Shown here: piece after piece, positions 17,763 through 25,829 of the stretch
How positions within the stretch are numbered: position 1 is the stretch's first letter
Layout: every line of letters starts with the position of its first letter
NCBI GenBank assembly: GCA_963753195.1
Contig: CAVWBH010000004.1
Span: forward strand, 310,001-374,000
Direction of reading: 5' to 3'
DNA length: 64,000 nucleotides
From: Palsa-504 sp963753195
Lineage (GTDB): Bacteria > Actinomycetota > Actinomycetes > Streptosporangiales > Streptosporangiaceae
The notes under the pieces: model-generated
The model's input: the letters and a program-made list of their open reading frames with translations, nothing else
Told to the model about the DNA's origin: nothing
Database searches by the model: none
Position numbers and translations under genes: made by a program

Positions 17763-17804
17763 CCCCGCATTGTCGCCTCGGCGGCACGTGCGTGCCAAGC
17801 TCCC
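17746..17804. repeat. 59-bp gene-start repeat, copy B
   Basis: 52 of 59 positions match 14751-14809, again spanning a start codon on the minus strand. Confidence 0.7.
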
Positions 17805-17855
17805 CGCCATCGAAAAGCATCAGAGTGTGAGCGGCTTGGCTACGGTCGGGGCCGG

Positions 17856-17905
17856 TTCATGATCGCAAGTGGCCCCGTGGCCTGGCGCTCTGATCCGTAG
17901 CAGGA
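17856..17905. repeat. degenerate copy of the tRNA-Arg 3' region (possible att scar)
   Basis: TTCATGATCGCAAGTGGC, then GTGGCCTGGCGC, then TCTGATCCGTAG repeat the flank, 3' end and anticodon segment of the tRNA-Arg at 22644-22719 in the same order, with about 29 nt of the T-arm side missing. This fits an attachment-site duplication left by an element that used the tRNA gene. The rest of 17811-18146 shows no gene. Confidence 0.55.
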
Positions 17906-18146
17906 TCAGGGCCATCTCCAGCAGTCCATATAGGTCTTAATGCGCTGGTCAGTCCACGTCTGGTTCCAACGGCGTCCACTGCCGTGCAGCACCGTTGTTA
18001 GCACGTGTGTTAGCGAAAGCGAGCTTGACGACCCGTATCTACACCAGCCTCACGACGGTCGGTTAGGGTCGGTGGGATTGATCTGCAAGTCTCCGTCCCG
18101 CGCGCGAGCTGAACACTCACTCCATTGACACTCCCATCAAGCTCGC

Positions 18147-19034
18147 ATGACAATGACGGCGATCGGCCCGAGGACCCCGACGAAGCGAGTGCGCATGGCC
18201 TTTCCCGGAGAGCTGCACGCGATCATCTACGAGGAACGCGATAACGTCGCCTGGATCACGCTGAACCGGCCGGAGGTCCACAACGCGTTCAACGAGCAGA
18301 TGCAGCGAGAGCTCCGGCGGGTCTGGCGTGGCCTGCGGCGCGTCGACTCGGTCCGGGCCATCGTCCTGACCGGTGCCGGAGACCGGGCATTCTGCACCGG
18401 GGTTGATCGCACCGAGGCCGCCGGACAGCGTCTGCTGCCCGAGGCGCCCGGGGAGGACCGGCCGAACTCCTGGGGGTCCACCCCGTTCATGTTCAGCGAC
18501 GCCAAGGACTGGCTCTCGCCGAAGACCAACGGGCTGTGGAAGCCGGTGATCGCCGCGGTGAACGGGATGGCTTGCGGCGGCGCGTTTTACCTGCTGGGCG
18601 AGGCAGACATCATCTTGGCGGCCGAGCACGCCACGTTCTTCGATCCTCATGTGACCTACGGCATCACCATGGCTTACGAGTCGGCGATGATGCGCCCCAA
18701 GCTTCCGCTGCACGAAGTGCTGCGGATGTCGCTGCTCGGCAACTGGGAGCGCATGACCGCCCAGCGCGCCCTGCAGGTGGGCCTGGTGACCGAGGTAGTA
18801 CCGATCGGCGAGCTGGGCGAGCGGGCAGCGTGGGTGGCCCATGCGATCGCGTCGGCGCCACCCACGGCGATTCAGGCGACACTGCGCGCGGTGTGGGCCG
18901 CCGAGGAACTGTCCCGGTCGCAGGCGCTGGAGCAGGCCTGGGCCTTTTCCGCGCTCGGGAACGACCCGCACGAGATGGACCGAGGCGACGCACTATTCAA
19001 AGACCAGCCGCGCATCCAGTACCGGCTGCGCTAG
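18147..19034 (+). CDS. enoyl-CoA hydratase/isomerase family protein
   Basis: 295 residues of the crotonase superfamily. Visible are AWITLNRPEVHNAFN, the oxyanion loop region IVLTGAGDRAFCTGVD (CoA-binding block), and the second block AAVNGMACGGAFYLLGEADIILAAEHATF. At the usual hydratase glutamate positions I see no clear Glu pair: the region around ACGGAF/DPHVTYGI has Asp/His instead. The reaction may therefore be an isomerase, hydrolase or other crotonase variant. Starts at 18147 or 18195 (MAFPGELHAI) are both possible. It stands alone within the suspected tRNA-flanked island. Confidence 0.85.
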   Translation: MTMTAIGPRTPTKRVRMAFPGELHAIIYEERDNVAWITLNRPEVHNAFNEQMQRELRRVWRGLRRVDSVRAIVLTGAGDRAFCTGVDRTEAAGQRLLPEAPGEDRPNSWGSTPFMFSDAKDWLSPKTNGLWKPVIAAVNGMACGGAFYLLGEADIILAAEHATFFDPHVTYGITMAYESAMMRPKLPLHEVLRMSLLGNWERMTAQRALQVGLVTEVVPIGELGERAAWVAHAIASAPPTAIQATLRAVWAAEELSRSQALEQAWAFSALGNDPHEMDRGDALFKDQPRIQYRLR

Positions 19035-19224
19035 CCGCTAATCCAGCGACTGCTTCTTAATCAGGGAATGTCGATAGGCGTCTGTGCTTTCGTATCTTGA
19101 CCATGGCCTGCTACAAGTGGTCCGCACGCGTCCGCTGGTGTCTGTCGCCGTCAGCGGCGATCGGTTGAGTCGGCCTGGAGCGCGGTGTCAGCGTTACCGC
19201 TGGTCCGTTTCCAGGCCGCTCGCC

Positions 19225-19261
19225 GAAACCGCCGTGCGTGTTTCCATGCAACGGGCTCTCC
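19225..19261 (-). ncRNA. group II intron domain V-like hairpin (degenerate)
   Basis: Just downstream of the maturase remnant the minus strand reads GAGAGCCCGTTGCATG, a GAAA tetraloop, then CACGCACGGCGGTTTC. The AGC triad, GAAA loop and complementary arms are the hallmarks of domain V. One A-C mismatch and changes in the 3' arm suggest it is no longer catalytic. Confidence 0.5.
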
Positions 19262-19274
19262 GTGATTCCTGCCG

Positions 19275-19784
19275 TCAGGCGCTGGTTGCTGTGGGCCAGG
19301 GGCTGGGGATCTGGTTGCCGCGCCACTGGTACCGCGTGATGGAGATCGCGGCGATGGGAGGTAGCTCGATCTCGCCCGCGCTGGGTTGCCGCCACCGTCC
19401 GGTGGCGGTGACCAGCGTCCGGCGGACGTCGGTCCAGTTTCAGCGGTGCCGTCGCATCAGCATCCGGATCAGCCGCCGCCAGGCGAAGTGATCCAGCATG
19501 CCGAAGGTGTGCTTGGCGACGGCGTGCCGGAAGTAGCCGGCCAAGCCGTGCATGACCTGGTTGAGCCGGGTCAGCACGTATCCGAGGTCCTGCGGTGATG
19601 TCCTGCGGGTCAGTGCGCGGATCTTCGCTTTCAGCGACCGGACCGGCCGCTGGGCGATGAACGTGTACACGTACGACTTGCTCGTGCCTCGCTTGCGGCG
19701 CCACTGGAGGCGGAACCCCAAAGGAGTGGGCACATCGTCCAGGAGCGTCCACCGCTGCCCGTGTGCTGGGGCGACATTCCAGAG
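19275..19784 (-). pseudogene. group II intron reverse transcriptase/maturase, C-terminal remnant
   Basis: The frame begins around PTPLGFRLQWRRKRGTSK and continues YVYTFIAQRPVRSLKAKIRA, LTRRTSPQDL, LNQVMHGLAGYFRHAVAKHTF, the maturase (X/thumb) domain of group II intron proteins. An in-frame TGA at 19440-19442 interrupts after MRRHR, where the family has Trp. Beyond it NWTDVRRTLVTATGRW ... YQWRGNQIPSPWPTATSA completes the usual C-terminus. The reverse transcriptase domain is missing, so this is a dead 3' fragment that still has domain V-like RNA after it. Confidence 0.8.
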
Positions 19785-20250
19785 CTGTCCGCACGTGTCA
19801 GTCGTTGTCTACCGGCTTGGCAGCAGTATCGGCAGCAGTCGCGCCGGAACGGCACTGATCCCGACCGTCCGTTTTTCAGGCGTACCGGACTGCCTGTTCG
19901 TCTGATCAGGCCCGAGCGTGGCTGGATGCTGTCGTGTGTCCCTGGTGGGGGTTTGGCTGCCGATGTTGCTGTCATCGTTGCTGTCAGCTCAGCCCAGGTC
20001 GTCCGGTGGCAAGCCGACCCGGATCGCAGGGCCACCAGGCCCAAGGACCGGAAGCGGCGCGGCAGAGCTACGCACTACGAGGGTGTCACGGTGCGTTGCT
20101 CGCAGGTTCAAAGTCCGCGCTAGCTTCGTGTTCGCAGGTTGCTGCTGGTGGCGATCGATGGCTGTTGACGGCAGATCGGGGGCATCTCGGGGGCACGCTC
20201 GTGCGTAGGCCAGGGTGCTCGGTGGAGTGGCGCTGCCGCACGACGATCCG
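19785..20250. other. intergenic, duplicated fragments only
   Basis: No gene supported. A stretch near 19888-19925 (CTGCCTGTTCG ... AGGCCCGAGCGTGG) resembles 20265-20300 (CTGCCTGTTCG ... AGGTCCGAGTGTGG), the 3' end of the DUF998 gene. This suggests a partial duplication of that gene's end. Confidence 0.4.
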
Positions 20251-21015
20251 CTAATGAGTAGCGGTCTGCCTGTTCGGGTGTCCAGGTCCGAGTGTGGTGC
20301 GCGGTCCCTGGCGTGCAGATCCTCGTGCTGCCAGGTAGAAACCGATCACTATAAGACAGACTGTCTGCGGATAGGCTACGACTCGTTCAATCCCTCCTTC
20401 GCCGAGGCCAAGGTCGTGACTGCTGGCGTAAGCCACTAGGGCAAGAAGCGCCATCACTCCCGAAAGGAAAAAGTACAGGCGCAGAAGTGCTGGCATCTTA
20501 AGGGAAAATGCAAGGATAATGAGCGAAGCATTTCCCAGCACGAACGGGATAGCTGCGCCTAGGCCGTGTAGCGCTGACACGCTGTTCTCCGGAAAAAATC
20601 CTACCATTATGACGCCCACTCCGGATATGGTCATTGCGGCGAAGCCCGCTTTTGAGGCGCGGCCATTTGCGAAATTCCGGGATACGAGCACCGATCCCAG
20701 CGTCATGGTAATGCCCAGCACAACAAACGACGTGTTCATCAAGTTGTGGAGAGGCGAGCAAACGTACCGTCCGTTCCAGGTTCCACAGACGGTGTTCCCC
20801 AGATCGCTAATCGTGTCGCGAGACAGGTTATAAGGCGGCTTCCATTGCAGCGCTACGAAGAGCTGGACGGCAAAATACTGAATACTTGTCACATAAAGAA
20901 TCGGCCCGAGCCTTGGGTAATGCGCAGAATGCTGTTGCGCCCAGCGGCGTGGTTTCACTAGTACAGTGAGTACCTGACGTTTGGGCTGCTTGATCACGTT
21001 GCCGTCCAGCTGCAT
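20251..21015 (-). CDS. DUF998 family integral membrane protein
   Basis: Start chosen at ATG 21015 (MQLDGNVIKQPKRQ); about 254 residues. The DUF998 signature is visible: an N-terminal span (YVTSIQYFAVQLFVAL), the loop NLSRDTISDLGNT with the typical ISDLG motif, LHNLMNTSFVVLGITM, GFFPENSVSALHGLGA, and further spans to a C-terminal hydrophobic VCLIVIGFYLA. Six spans are likely. GC is distinctly lower than the neighbours (runs such as ggaaaaaatcctaccattatg), indicating horizontal acquisition. Function of the family is unknown. Confidence 0.8.
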   Translation of the reverse strand: MQLDGNVIKQPKRQVLTVLVKPRRWAQQHSAHYPRLGPILYVTSIQYFAVQLFVALQWKPPYNLSRDTISDLGNTVCGTWNGRYVCSPLHNLMNTSFVVLGITMTLGSVLVSRNFANGRASKAGFAAMTISGVGVIMVGFFPENSVSALHGLGAAIPFVLGNASLIILAFSLKMPALLRLYFFLSGVMALLALVAYASSHDLGLGEGGIERVVAYPQTVCLIVIGFYLAARGSARQGPRTTLGPGHPNRQTATH

Positions 21016-21457
21016 GAACCAAGTGTGGAGGCACGAGCCAGCCTCCGGCCATGGGGGAAACCCCCGGTTTGATCCGAAGCCAAACCCCCTCACCGCGCCC
21101 ATGACCTGCTGCGCTCCGAGGGACTCAACCTGCCAGCGCGCGACCCGCTCCTTAGAAGGCTGCGGAGGCGATCCGGCCGATCAGCGAGTTAGCAGCTCAG
21201 GCGGCTGATGGCCTTAGCCGTGAGGCACCGTCATTGACTGCGGTTAGCTACCTGATCGGGCACGGAGCGGGCATGCACACGGCTCTGGAGGCCGCCCGCG
21301 TGATCGCACGAACCTTGGCGCTGACCTGCGCCGACTGCACGAATGGCGGCGGCGGCAGCGGAGGTCGTTCCGCGCATGTTCCGGATCACCATTTGTCCAG
21401 GCTGGGCTAGTGTCAGACCATCGCGTAGGACGATTCCCTTCCGGGATCTACGCTGTG
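21016..21457. other. intergenic, no gene supported
   Basis: The stretch contains GATCGGGCACGGAGCGGGCATGC near 21254-21276, which resembles 17432-17454. No promoter or hairpin could be assigned confidently. Confidence 0.35.
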
Positions 21458-22042
21458 ATGGTGGAGAGGATTAGCGATGGTTTCTTGTCGTGGCGGCCGT
21501 TGATTGCCGGGGACCTTCCCATGCTGGCCGAGTGGTTGCGAGAGCCCCAGGTCGCCCGGTGGTGGAATCATGAGACAACCCTTGAGGCGGTCGAGCGCGA
21601 CTTCGGCGCGAGTACGCGAGGCGAGGAGCCGGGGGAAGACCTCCTCGTCCTCCTCGACGGCCGGCCAATCGGCCTGCTGCAGCGCTCGGCGATTTGCGAC
21701 TACCCCCAGGATCTCACGGAATTCTCGGCAGTTATCGAGGTGCCAGTCGGCGCCGTCGAGCTTGACTACCTCATCGCGGACCCAGCGCTGCGCGGTCGCG
21801 GTCTCGGATCCCGCATGATCGCTGCGGCCGTTGAGGACACCTGGAACTCGTATTCTGATGCGCCCGCGGTGCTTGTCGCCGTGGTGGCCGCCAATGTAGC
21901 CTCCTGGCGTGCACTGGAGAAGGCTGGCTTGAAGCGGGTCGCTGAAGGCCCGATGTCGCCCGACAACCCGATTGATGATGCGCTGCATTACATCTACCGT
22001 GTTGACCGGCCTGGCCCCGCCTCGCTGGCCTTTAGGCGCTGA
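21458..22042 (+). CDS. GNAT acetyltransferase, aminoglycoside 6'-N-acetyltransferase-like
   Basis: Start at the internal ATG 21458 (MVERISDGFLSWRPLIAGDL); 194 residues. The order WRPLIAGDLPMLAEWLREPQ, VARWWNH, then IEVPVGAVELDYLIADPALR, then the acetyl-CoA loop RGRGLGSRMI and the final ALEKAGLKRV follows AAC(6')-type GNAT enzymes of the Acetyltransf_8 group. These acetylate aminoglycosides or lysine-like siderophore precursors. Actual resistance activity cannot be told from sequence. It sits within the suspected island between the att-like scar and tRNA-Arg. Confidence 0.8.
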   Translation: MVERISDGFLSWRPLIAGDLPMLAEWLREPQVARWWNHETTLEAVERDFGASTRGEEPGEDLLVLLDGRPIGLLQRSAICDYPQDLTEFSAVIEVPVGAVELDYLIADPALRGRGLGSRMIAAAVEDTWNSYSDAPAVLVAVVAANVASWRALEKAGLKRVAEGPMSPDNPIDDALHYIYRVDRPGPASLAFRR

Positions 22043-22414
22043 CACGTACGAACGAATCGCTGCGCGGACGGACCTCGGAGCTACTAATTTCGCGGTCGGC
22101 AAGAGGATGTACTCACTGAGCACCTGGTCCTGCCCGTCGTCCTCGCAGGCGCAAATCCCTGGGGAGTGGCGGCCGGGTCAAGGCTCGGCGGAGCCGACCC
22201 GGAGAGCGCCACAGGCGGCCTTGATGCGGCTGCCGCGAGCGGGACAATCGAAGCCGAGGATGACGGCCTTGCGCCGCACTCATCACCGGGCTGCCGGTTG
22301 ACCCGCCTAGATTGGTGGTACTGCTAGGGCTGGGACGGCGCGGGCGTGCCGGGCGGGCGTCCCAACGCAGAGCCCGGCGCGGGGAGCGCCGGACCCGGCG
22401 CCGCATAGCGGCGC

Positions 22415-22567
22415 CGCCTTGATCCGGCCACCGGGGAAGTCGTGCCCAGCTGGGACCAGGCGCTGGACGAGCTCGGCGGCCAGCCCCACCACGTGGCCCG
22501 GTTCGGCGCACGGTTCGACGCTCAGGGTGTGCTCGCCGGGTCCAAGGACGCTAACCGACGCTATTGA
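22415..22567 (+). pseudogene. remnant of an actinomycete integrative-element replication initiator (RepSA-like)
   Basis: An uninterrupted stretch reads LDPATGEVVPSWDQALDELG, then HHVARFGARFDAQGVLAGSK, DANRRY and a stop. The arrangement DP-TGE-V-P-W--AL, then HV-RFG---D-QGVLAG--DA-R is characteristic of Rep proteins of actinomycete integrative conjugative elements such as pSAM2. The family normally continues with YLTKYLTK, which is lost. A TAG precedes the fragment at 22406-22408. Its position 80 bp from tRNA-Arg, the usual integration target, supports an element relic. The rest of 22043-22643 has no supported gene. Confidence 0.65.
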
Positions 22568-22643
22568 CGACCTGTTCGGAGCGTGAGGTGAGCGGCATTG
22601 GCAGCAGTACCGGCTGTTTCATGATCGCAAGTGGCGTGTGGCC

Positions 22644-22719
22644 TGGCGCGCTCGGAGGGACTCGAACCCCCAACCTTCTGATCCGTAGTCAGATGCTCTA
22701 TCCGTTGAGCTACGAGCGC
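22644..22719 (-). tRNA. tRNA-Arg (ACG), CCA encoded
   Basis: The minus strand gives acceptor GCGCTCG pairing with CGAGCGC. It has D-arm AGCTCAACGGATAGAGC, anticodon stem CTGA/TCAG around loop CTACGGA (anticodon ACG), and T-arm GGGGGTTCGAGTCCC. The discriminator G is followed by encoded CCA. 76 nt. It would read CGN arginine codons after A34 modification. The 3' end faces the suspected island. Confidence 0.95.
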
Positions 22720-23199
22720 TGGTGCCTGGCTAGTTTACGACACTCTGAGCGCGCCTTGTGTCAACGAGCCAGAGCTCCTTACCGGCCGTCGATCAGAGTG
22801 CCCCGGCCGCGCACTCTGAGCAGTCGGCGCGGATCGGCTCCGCGTCGCGGAGCCCTGACTCGGCCTGCGCCGGCCAGGGCGCGGCCGAACCTGAGCCGGG
22901 CCGTGCTCCGCCACGCTCTGGCCGCGGTCCCGGTGACGATGTGCAGCCACAACTCGGCCTGGTCCGCCGCGGCCTCGGCGTCTACCTCGCTACCGGAGGC
23001 ACTGCGGCGCCACGGTATCTGGCGCTTCCAGCTCTGCGCAGCCAGCGGATTGTCGCTCTCAGTAACAGATGTGGTTGCGCAAGCACGCAAAGGACGCACA
23101 GGCTTCGCCTCATTGTGCTATGCATTCATTACCAATAGGCGGTTTAGGTTGATCTTGACAGGCTGGTGTGCTCTGCTGTGGCAGGTGAGTCGCTGATAC
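22720..23199. other. intergenic after tRNA-Arg, at most a doubtful small ORF
   Basis: A 106-residue minus-strand frame at 22779-23099 (…AELWLHIVTGTAARAWRSTA…) has moderately plausible composition but no clear ribosome site, so I leave it unassigned. TTGACA near 23156 could be a -35 element for the downstream gene, without a good -10. Confidence 0.35.
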
Positions 23200-24282
23200 G
23201 TGCGGCGGAGGGTGGCGACTGAGGATGAGGACAACGGTCTGGCGCCGCTCGGAAGCATGCTCGTGAAGGTCGGCACGCTGGACGGGGCAGGAGAGCCGAC
23301 GAGCGACACCGGGAAACCAGTGCCGGACTCGGCCAGGCCAGCGGCGGCCGCGCCATCGTGGGGCCGGGTCCTGGCCACGACGATCGAGCTGTGGGTGCGC
23401 AGGCGCTGGCAGGTGATCGCCGCGGTCGTCGTCGCGGCGGCCGTCGCGGTGACTGCACTCGCGGTCGGCGGCGCCTTCAGCGCCACCACCGTACCGGCCG
23501 CGCGGGCGCATCCGGCCGGAAAGGTCGCCTCCCAAGGCGCATCCTCCCCGGTCACCACGACCCCCAAGACCGAGGCCGCGGCGTGGGTGGCCAGCCAGGT
23601 GAGCGGCAACGCGATCATCGCGTGCGATCCCGCCGTCTGCGCTGCGCTGCAGGCGCGGGGCGTCAGCGCGGGCCGGCTCATACCGCTGAACCCGGGATCT
23701 CCTGACCCGCACGGCGCCGCCGTGGTGGTGACCTCTTCCTCATCCCCGGCCGTAAGCCAGTATGCGCCTGCCGTGATGGCAGGTTTCGGCTCGGGCAACG
23801 CCCAGATCGAGGTCCGGGCCGCCGAACCTGGCGGCCCGGGAGCTTATCAATCAGCCTTGCGGTCTGATCTGGCCGCACGGGTGAGCGCGGGCTCGCAGCT
23901 GCTCAAGAACAACCGGATCAAGTTCACCGCACAGGACGCCGCGCAGCTCCGGGCGGGTGAGGTGGATGCGCGCATGCTGGCGGCGCTGGCGGCGCTGTCG
24001 TCCCAGCACTCCTTCAGCGTCATCGCGTTCGGCGATGCCGCCCCAGGCACCGCGACCTTGTACCGGGGGGTGACCATCACCAGCACCGCCGCCACGAACG
24101 CCGCAGCTGACCTGACGGCCGACCTGGCGCTGGTGAAGGCACAGGTCCAGCCGTACTTGCCGGCGTACGCCGCACTCGTGCGCACGCCCGCGGGCCAAGC
24201 CGCGCTGAGGGTCGAATTCGCCGAGCCGAGTCCGCTGGGGCTGCTGACCGCGGTCCTGGACGAGGCCCGGATCGCGAGCTGA
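23200..24282 (+). CDS. membrane-anchored extracytoplasmic protein, hypothetical
   Basis: 360 residues. A cytosolic leader of about 65 residues ends in the basic WVRRRWQ. One membrane span follows (VIAAVVVAAAVAVTALAVGG, about 70-90), then an extracytoplasmic Ala-rich domain. The exported part has a repeated alpha/beta character (CDPAVCAALQARGV, VVVTSSSSPAVSQY, FSVIAFGDAAPGTATLYRGV). It resembles membrane-anchored actinomycete proteins of unknown function adjacent to cell-envelope genes. GTG start, weak ribosome site. Confidence 0.7.
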   Translation: MRRRVATEDEDNGLAPLGSMLVKVGTLDGAGEPTSDTGKPVPDSARPAAAAPSWGRVLATTIELWVRRRWQVIAAVVVAAAVAVTALAVGGAFSATTVPAARAHPAGKVASQGASSPVTTTPKTEAAAWVASQVSGNAIIACDPAVCAALQARGVSAGRLIPLNPGSPDPHGAAVVVTSSSSPAVSQYAPAVMAGFGSGNAQIEVRAAEPGGPGAYQSALRSDLAARVSAGSQLLKNNRIKFTAQDAAQLRAGEVDARMLAALAALSSQHSFSVIAFGDAAPGTATLYRGVTITSTAATNAAADLTADLALVKAQVQPYLPAYAALVRTPAGQAALRVEFAEPSPLGLLTAVLDEARIAS

Positions 24283-24402
24283 CCGGCTCAGCAGACCTGG
24301 ATCCCTGCGGGGCGCGTCCGCTCGGGACCCGGGCGGGCGCCAGCCAGCTGCCATGATCGTCCTGGCCTATGCGGCCGGCCCCCGGGGGCCCAATCTTTGG
24401 CG

Positions 24403-24444
24403 GCCCGGAAACGCCCCCCGCCGTTACGCGGCGTTTCTCCGGGC
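24403..24444. promoter_or_regulatory. long inverted repeat in the leader of the acyltransferase gene
   Basis: GCCCGGAAACGCC and GGCGTTTCTCCGGGC pair over 13 bp with a 2-nt bulge and a 14-nt loop, 24 nt before the ATG at 24468. No T-run follows, so a leader hairpin or operator is as likely as a terminator for the upstream gene. Confidence 0.4.
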
Positions 24445-24467
24445 TAGAGCGGTATCGGATCGTTAGC

Positions 24468-25829
24468 ATGACTGCCGGTAAGGGCCTGATCGACAGCTAT
24501 CCGGCGGGACGAGATACGACGACGAATTCGCCCAGACGCGCGCCCGGCCTAGATGGAGTCCGGGCGCTGGCGGTGCTGGCCGTCATCGGCTTCCACGAGG
24601 GTGCGTCGGAACTATCGGGCGGTTTCCTCGGCGTCGACGTGTTCTTCGTGCTCAGCGGGTTCCTGATCACTGACCTGCTGGCCACCAGGTACGACCTGGC
24701 GGGCCGGGTGGACCTGAAGAACTTCTGGACCAAACGGGCCAGGCGGCTGCTGCCGGCCCTGGCCATAATGCTGATCGTCGTCGCCGCGGCGGCGACCGTG
24801 ATCGAGCCGGATCAGGGCAGTTCGCTGCGGCTGGCCCTGCTCGGCGCCGTCACCTACACCAGCAACTGGTATCAGATCCTGCACCACGTGTCGTACTTCG
24901 CTTCACTCGGCCTGTACAAGGCGCCACCGCCGCTGGATCATCTGTGGTCACTGGCCATCGAGGAGCAGTTCTACCTCATCTGGCCCCTGATCCTGTGGCT
25001 GCTCCTATTCAGGCTGAACGGACGGCGTGCCCGCATCACGGCCACGCTGATCCTGGCCGCCCTGTCGGCGCTGGCCATGGCTCTGGAGTACTCGCCCGGT
25101 GACCCGTCCCTGGTCTACTACGGCACCGACACGCACGCCTCCGCACTGCTGATCGGCGCCGCGCTGGCCCTGGCCTTCCCGCTCGCTTCCCTGGCGTCGA
25201 TCCCGGCCGCGCAGGTCAGGCGCCTGGACGCGGCAGGCGTGGTCGGGCTCGTCGTGCTGGCCTGGGCCGCCGGCCATTTTTCCGGCAACGACCGGGCGGT
25301 CTACCCGGCCGGCCTCCTGCTCGCCGCGGTAGGCGCCGCCGGCCTGGTCGCCGCCGCCGCGGGTACCGGCGTCATCGCCGCGATGACCAGCCTGGCCCCC
25401 CTGCGCTGGATAGGGGTCCGCTCCTACGGGATTTACCTGTGGCACTGGCCGGTGATCGCGCTGTCCGACGCGATGACCGGTCCCGGCCCCACGTCGCCCT
25501 GGCTGTGGCTCGTCGAGGCCGCGGTGACGATCTCACTGGCCTCGGCGTCCTGGCGGTTCATCGAGACGCCCATTCTCCGGGACGGGTTCTGGGCCACCTG
25601 CAACCGGTGGTGGTTGCACCTCGAGGAGGGCGTGCGGCCGGTGGGCTCGCGGCGGCAAGTCGCGCCGCTGATACTAGCGGTCGGGGCGCTGACCGCCGCG
25701 GCGGTGGCGGGCTACGGGATCGCCCGCCCGGCCTCGGCCACCCCGGCCGGGCTGATGCAGCAGGTCGCCGAGGGCCAGCAGATCAGTGCCGAGTCTCAGG
25801 CCACCGCGTCCGCCAGGCCAGGCGTCTAG
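24468..25829 (+). CDS. OafA/YrhL-type membrane acyltransferase (3' end frameshifted)
   Basis: Start at ATG 24468; 453 residues. The acyltransferase-3 family is shown by GLDGVRALAVLAVIGFHEGA with the catalytic His, GGFLGVDVFFVLSGFLIT, the HLWSLAIEEQFYLIWP motif, and about ten membrane spans ending near GALTAAAVAGYGIA. Such enzymes carry acyl groups across the membrane onto sugars or peptidoglycan, often with a fused extracellular SGNH domain. Here the frame stops at TAG 25827 in a linker of SSQATA-like repeats. The SGNH part follows in another frame at 25786-26490, so the two pieces were probably one gene. Confidence 0.85.
   Translation: MTAGKGLIDSYPAGRDTTTNSPRRAPGLDGVRALAVLAVIGFHEGASELSGGFLGVDVFFVLSGFLITDLLATRYDLAGRVDLKNFWTKRARRLLPALAIMLIVVAAAATVIEPDQGSSLRLALLGAVTYTSNWYQILHHVSYFASLGLYKAPPPLDHLWSLAIEEQFYLIWPLILWLLLFRLNGRRARITATLILAALSALAMALEYSPGDPSLVYYGTDTHASALLIGAALALAFPLASLASIPAAQVRRLDAAGVVGLVVLAWAAGHFSGNDRAVYPAGLLLAAVGAAGLVAAAAGTGVIAAMTSLAPLRWIGVRSYGIYLWHWPVIALSDAMTGPGPTSPWLWLVEAAVTISLASASWRFIETPILRDGFWATCNRWWLHLEEGVRPVGSRRQVAPLILAVGALTAAAVAGYGIARPASATPAGLMQQVAEGQQISAESQATASARPGV

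Noticed and set aside
20060..20125. Possible tRNA because of GGTTCAAAGTCC
   Set aside because: No acceptor or anticodon stem could be paired around it.
22113..22511. 132-codon minus-strand frame next to the Rep remnant
   Set aside because: Arg/Pro-rich shadow opposite the Rep fragment, no start signal.
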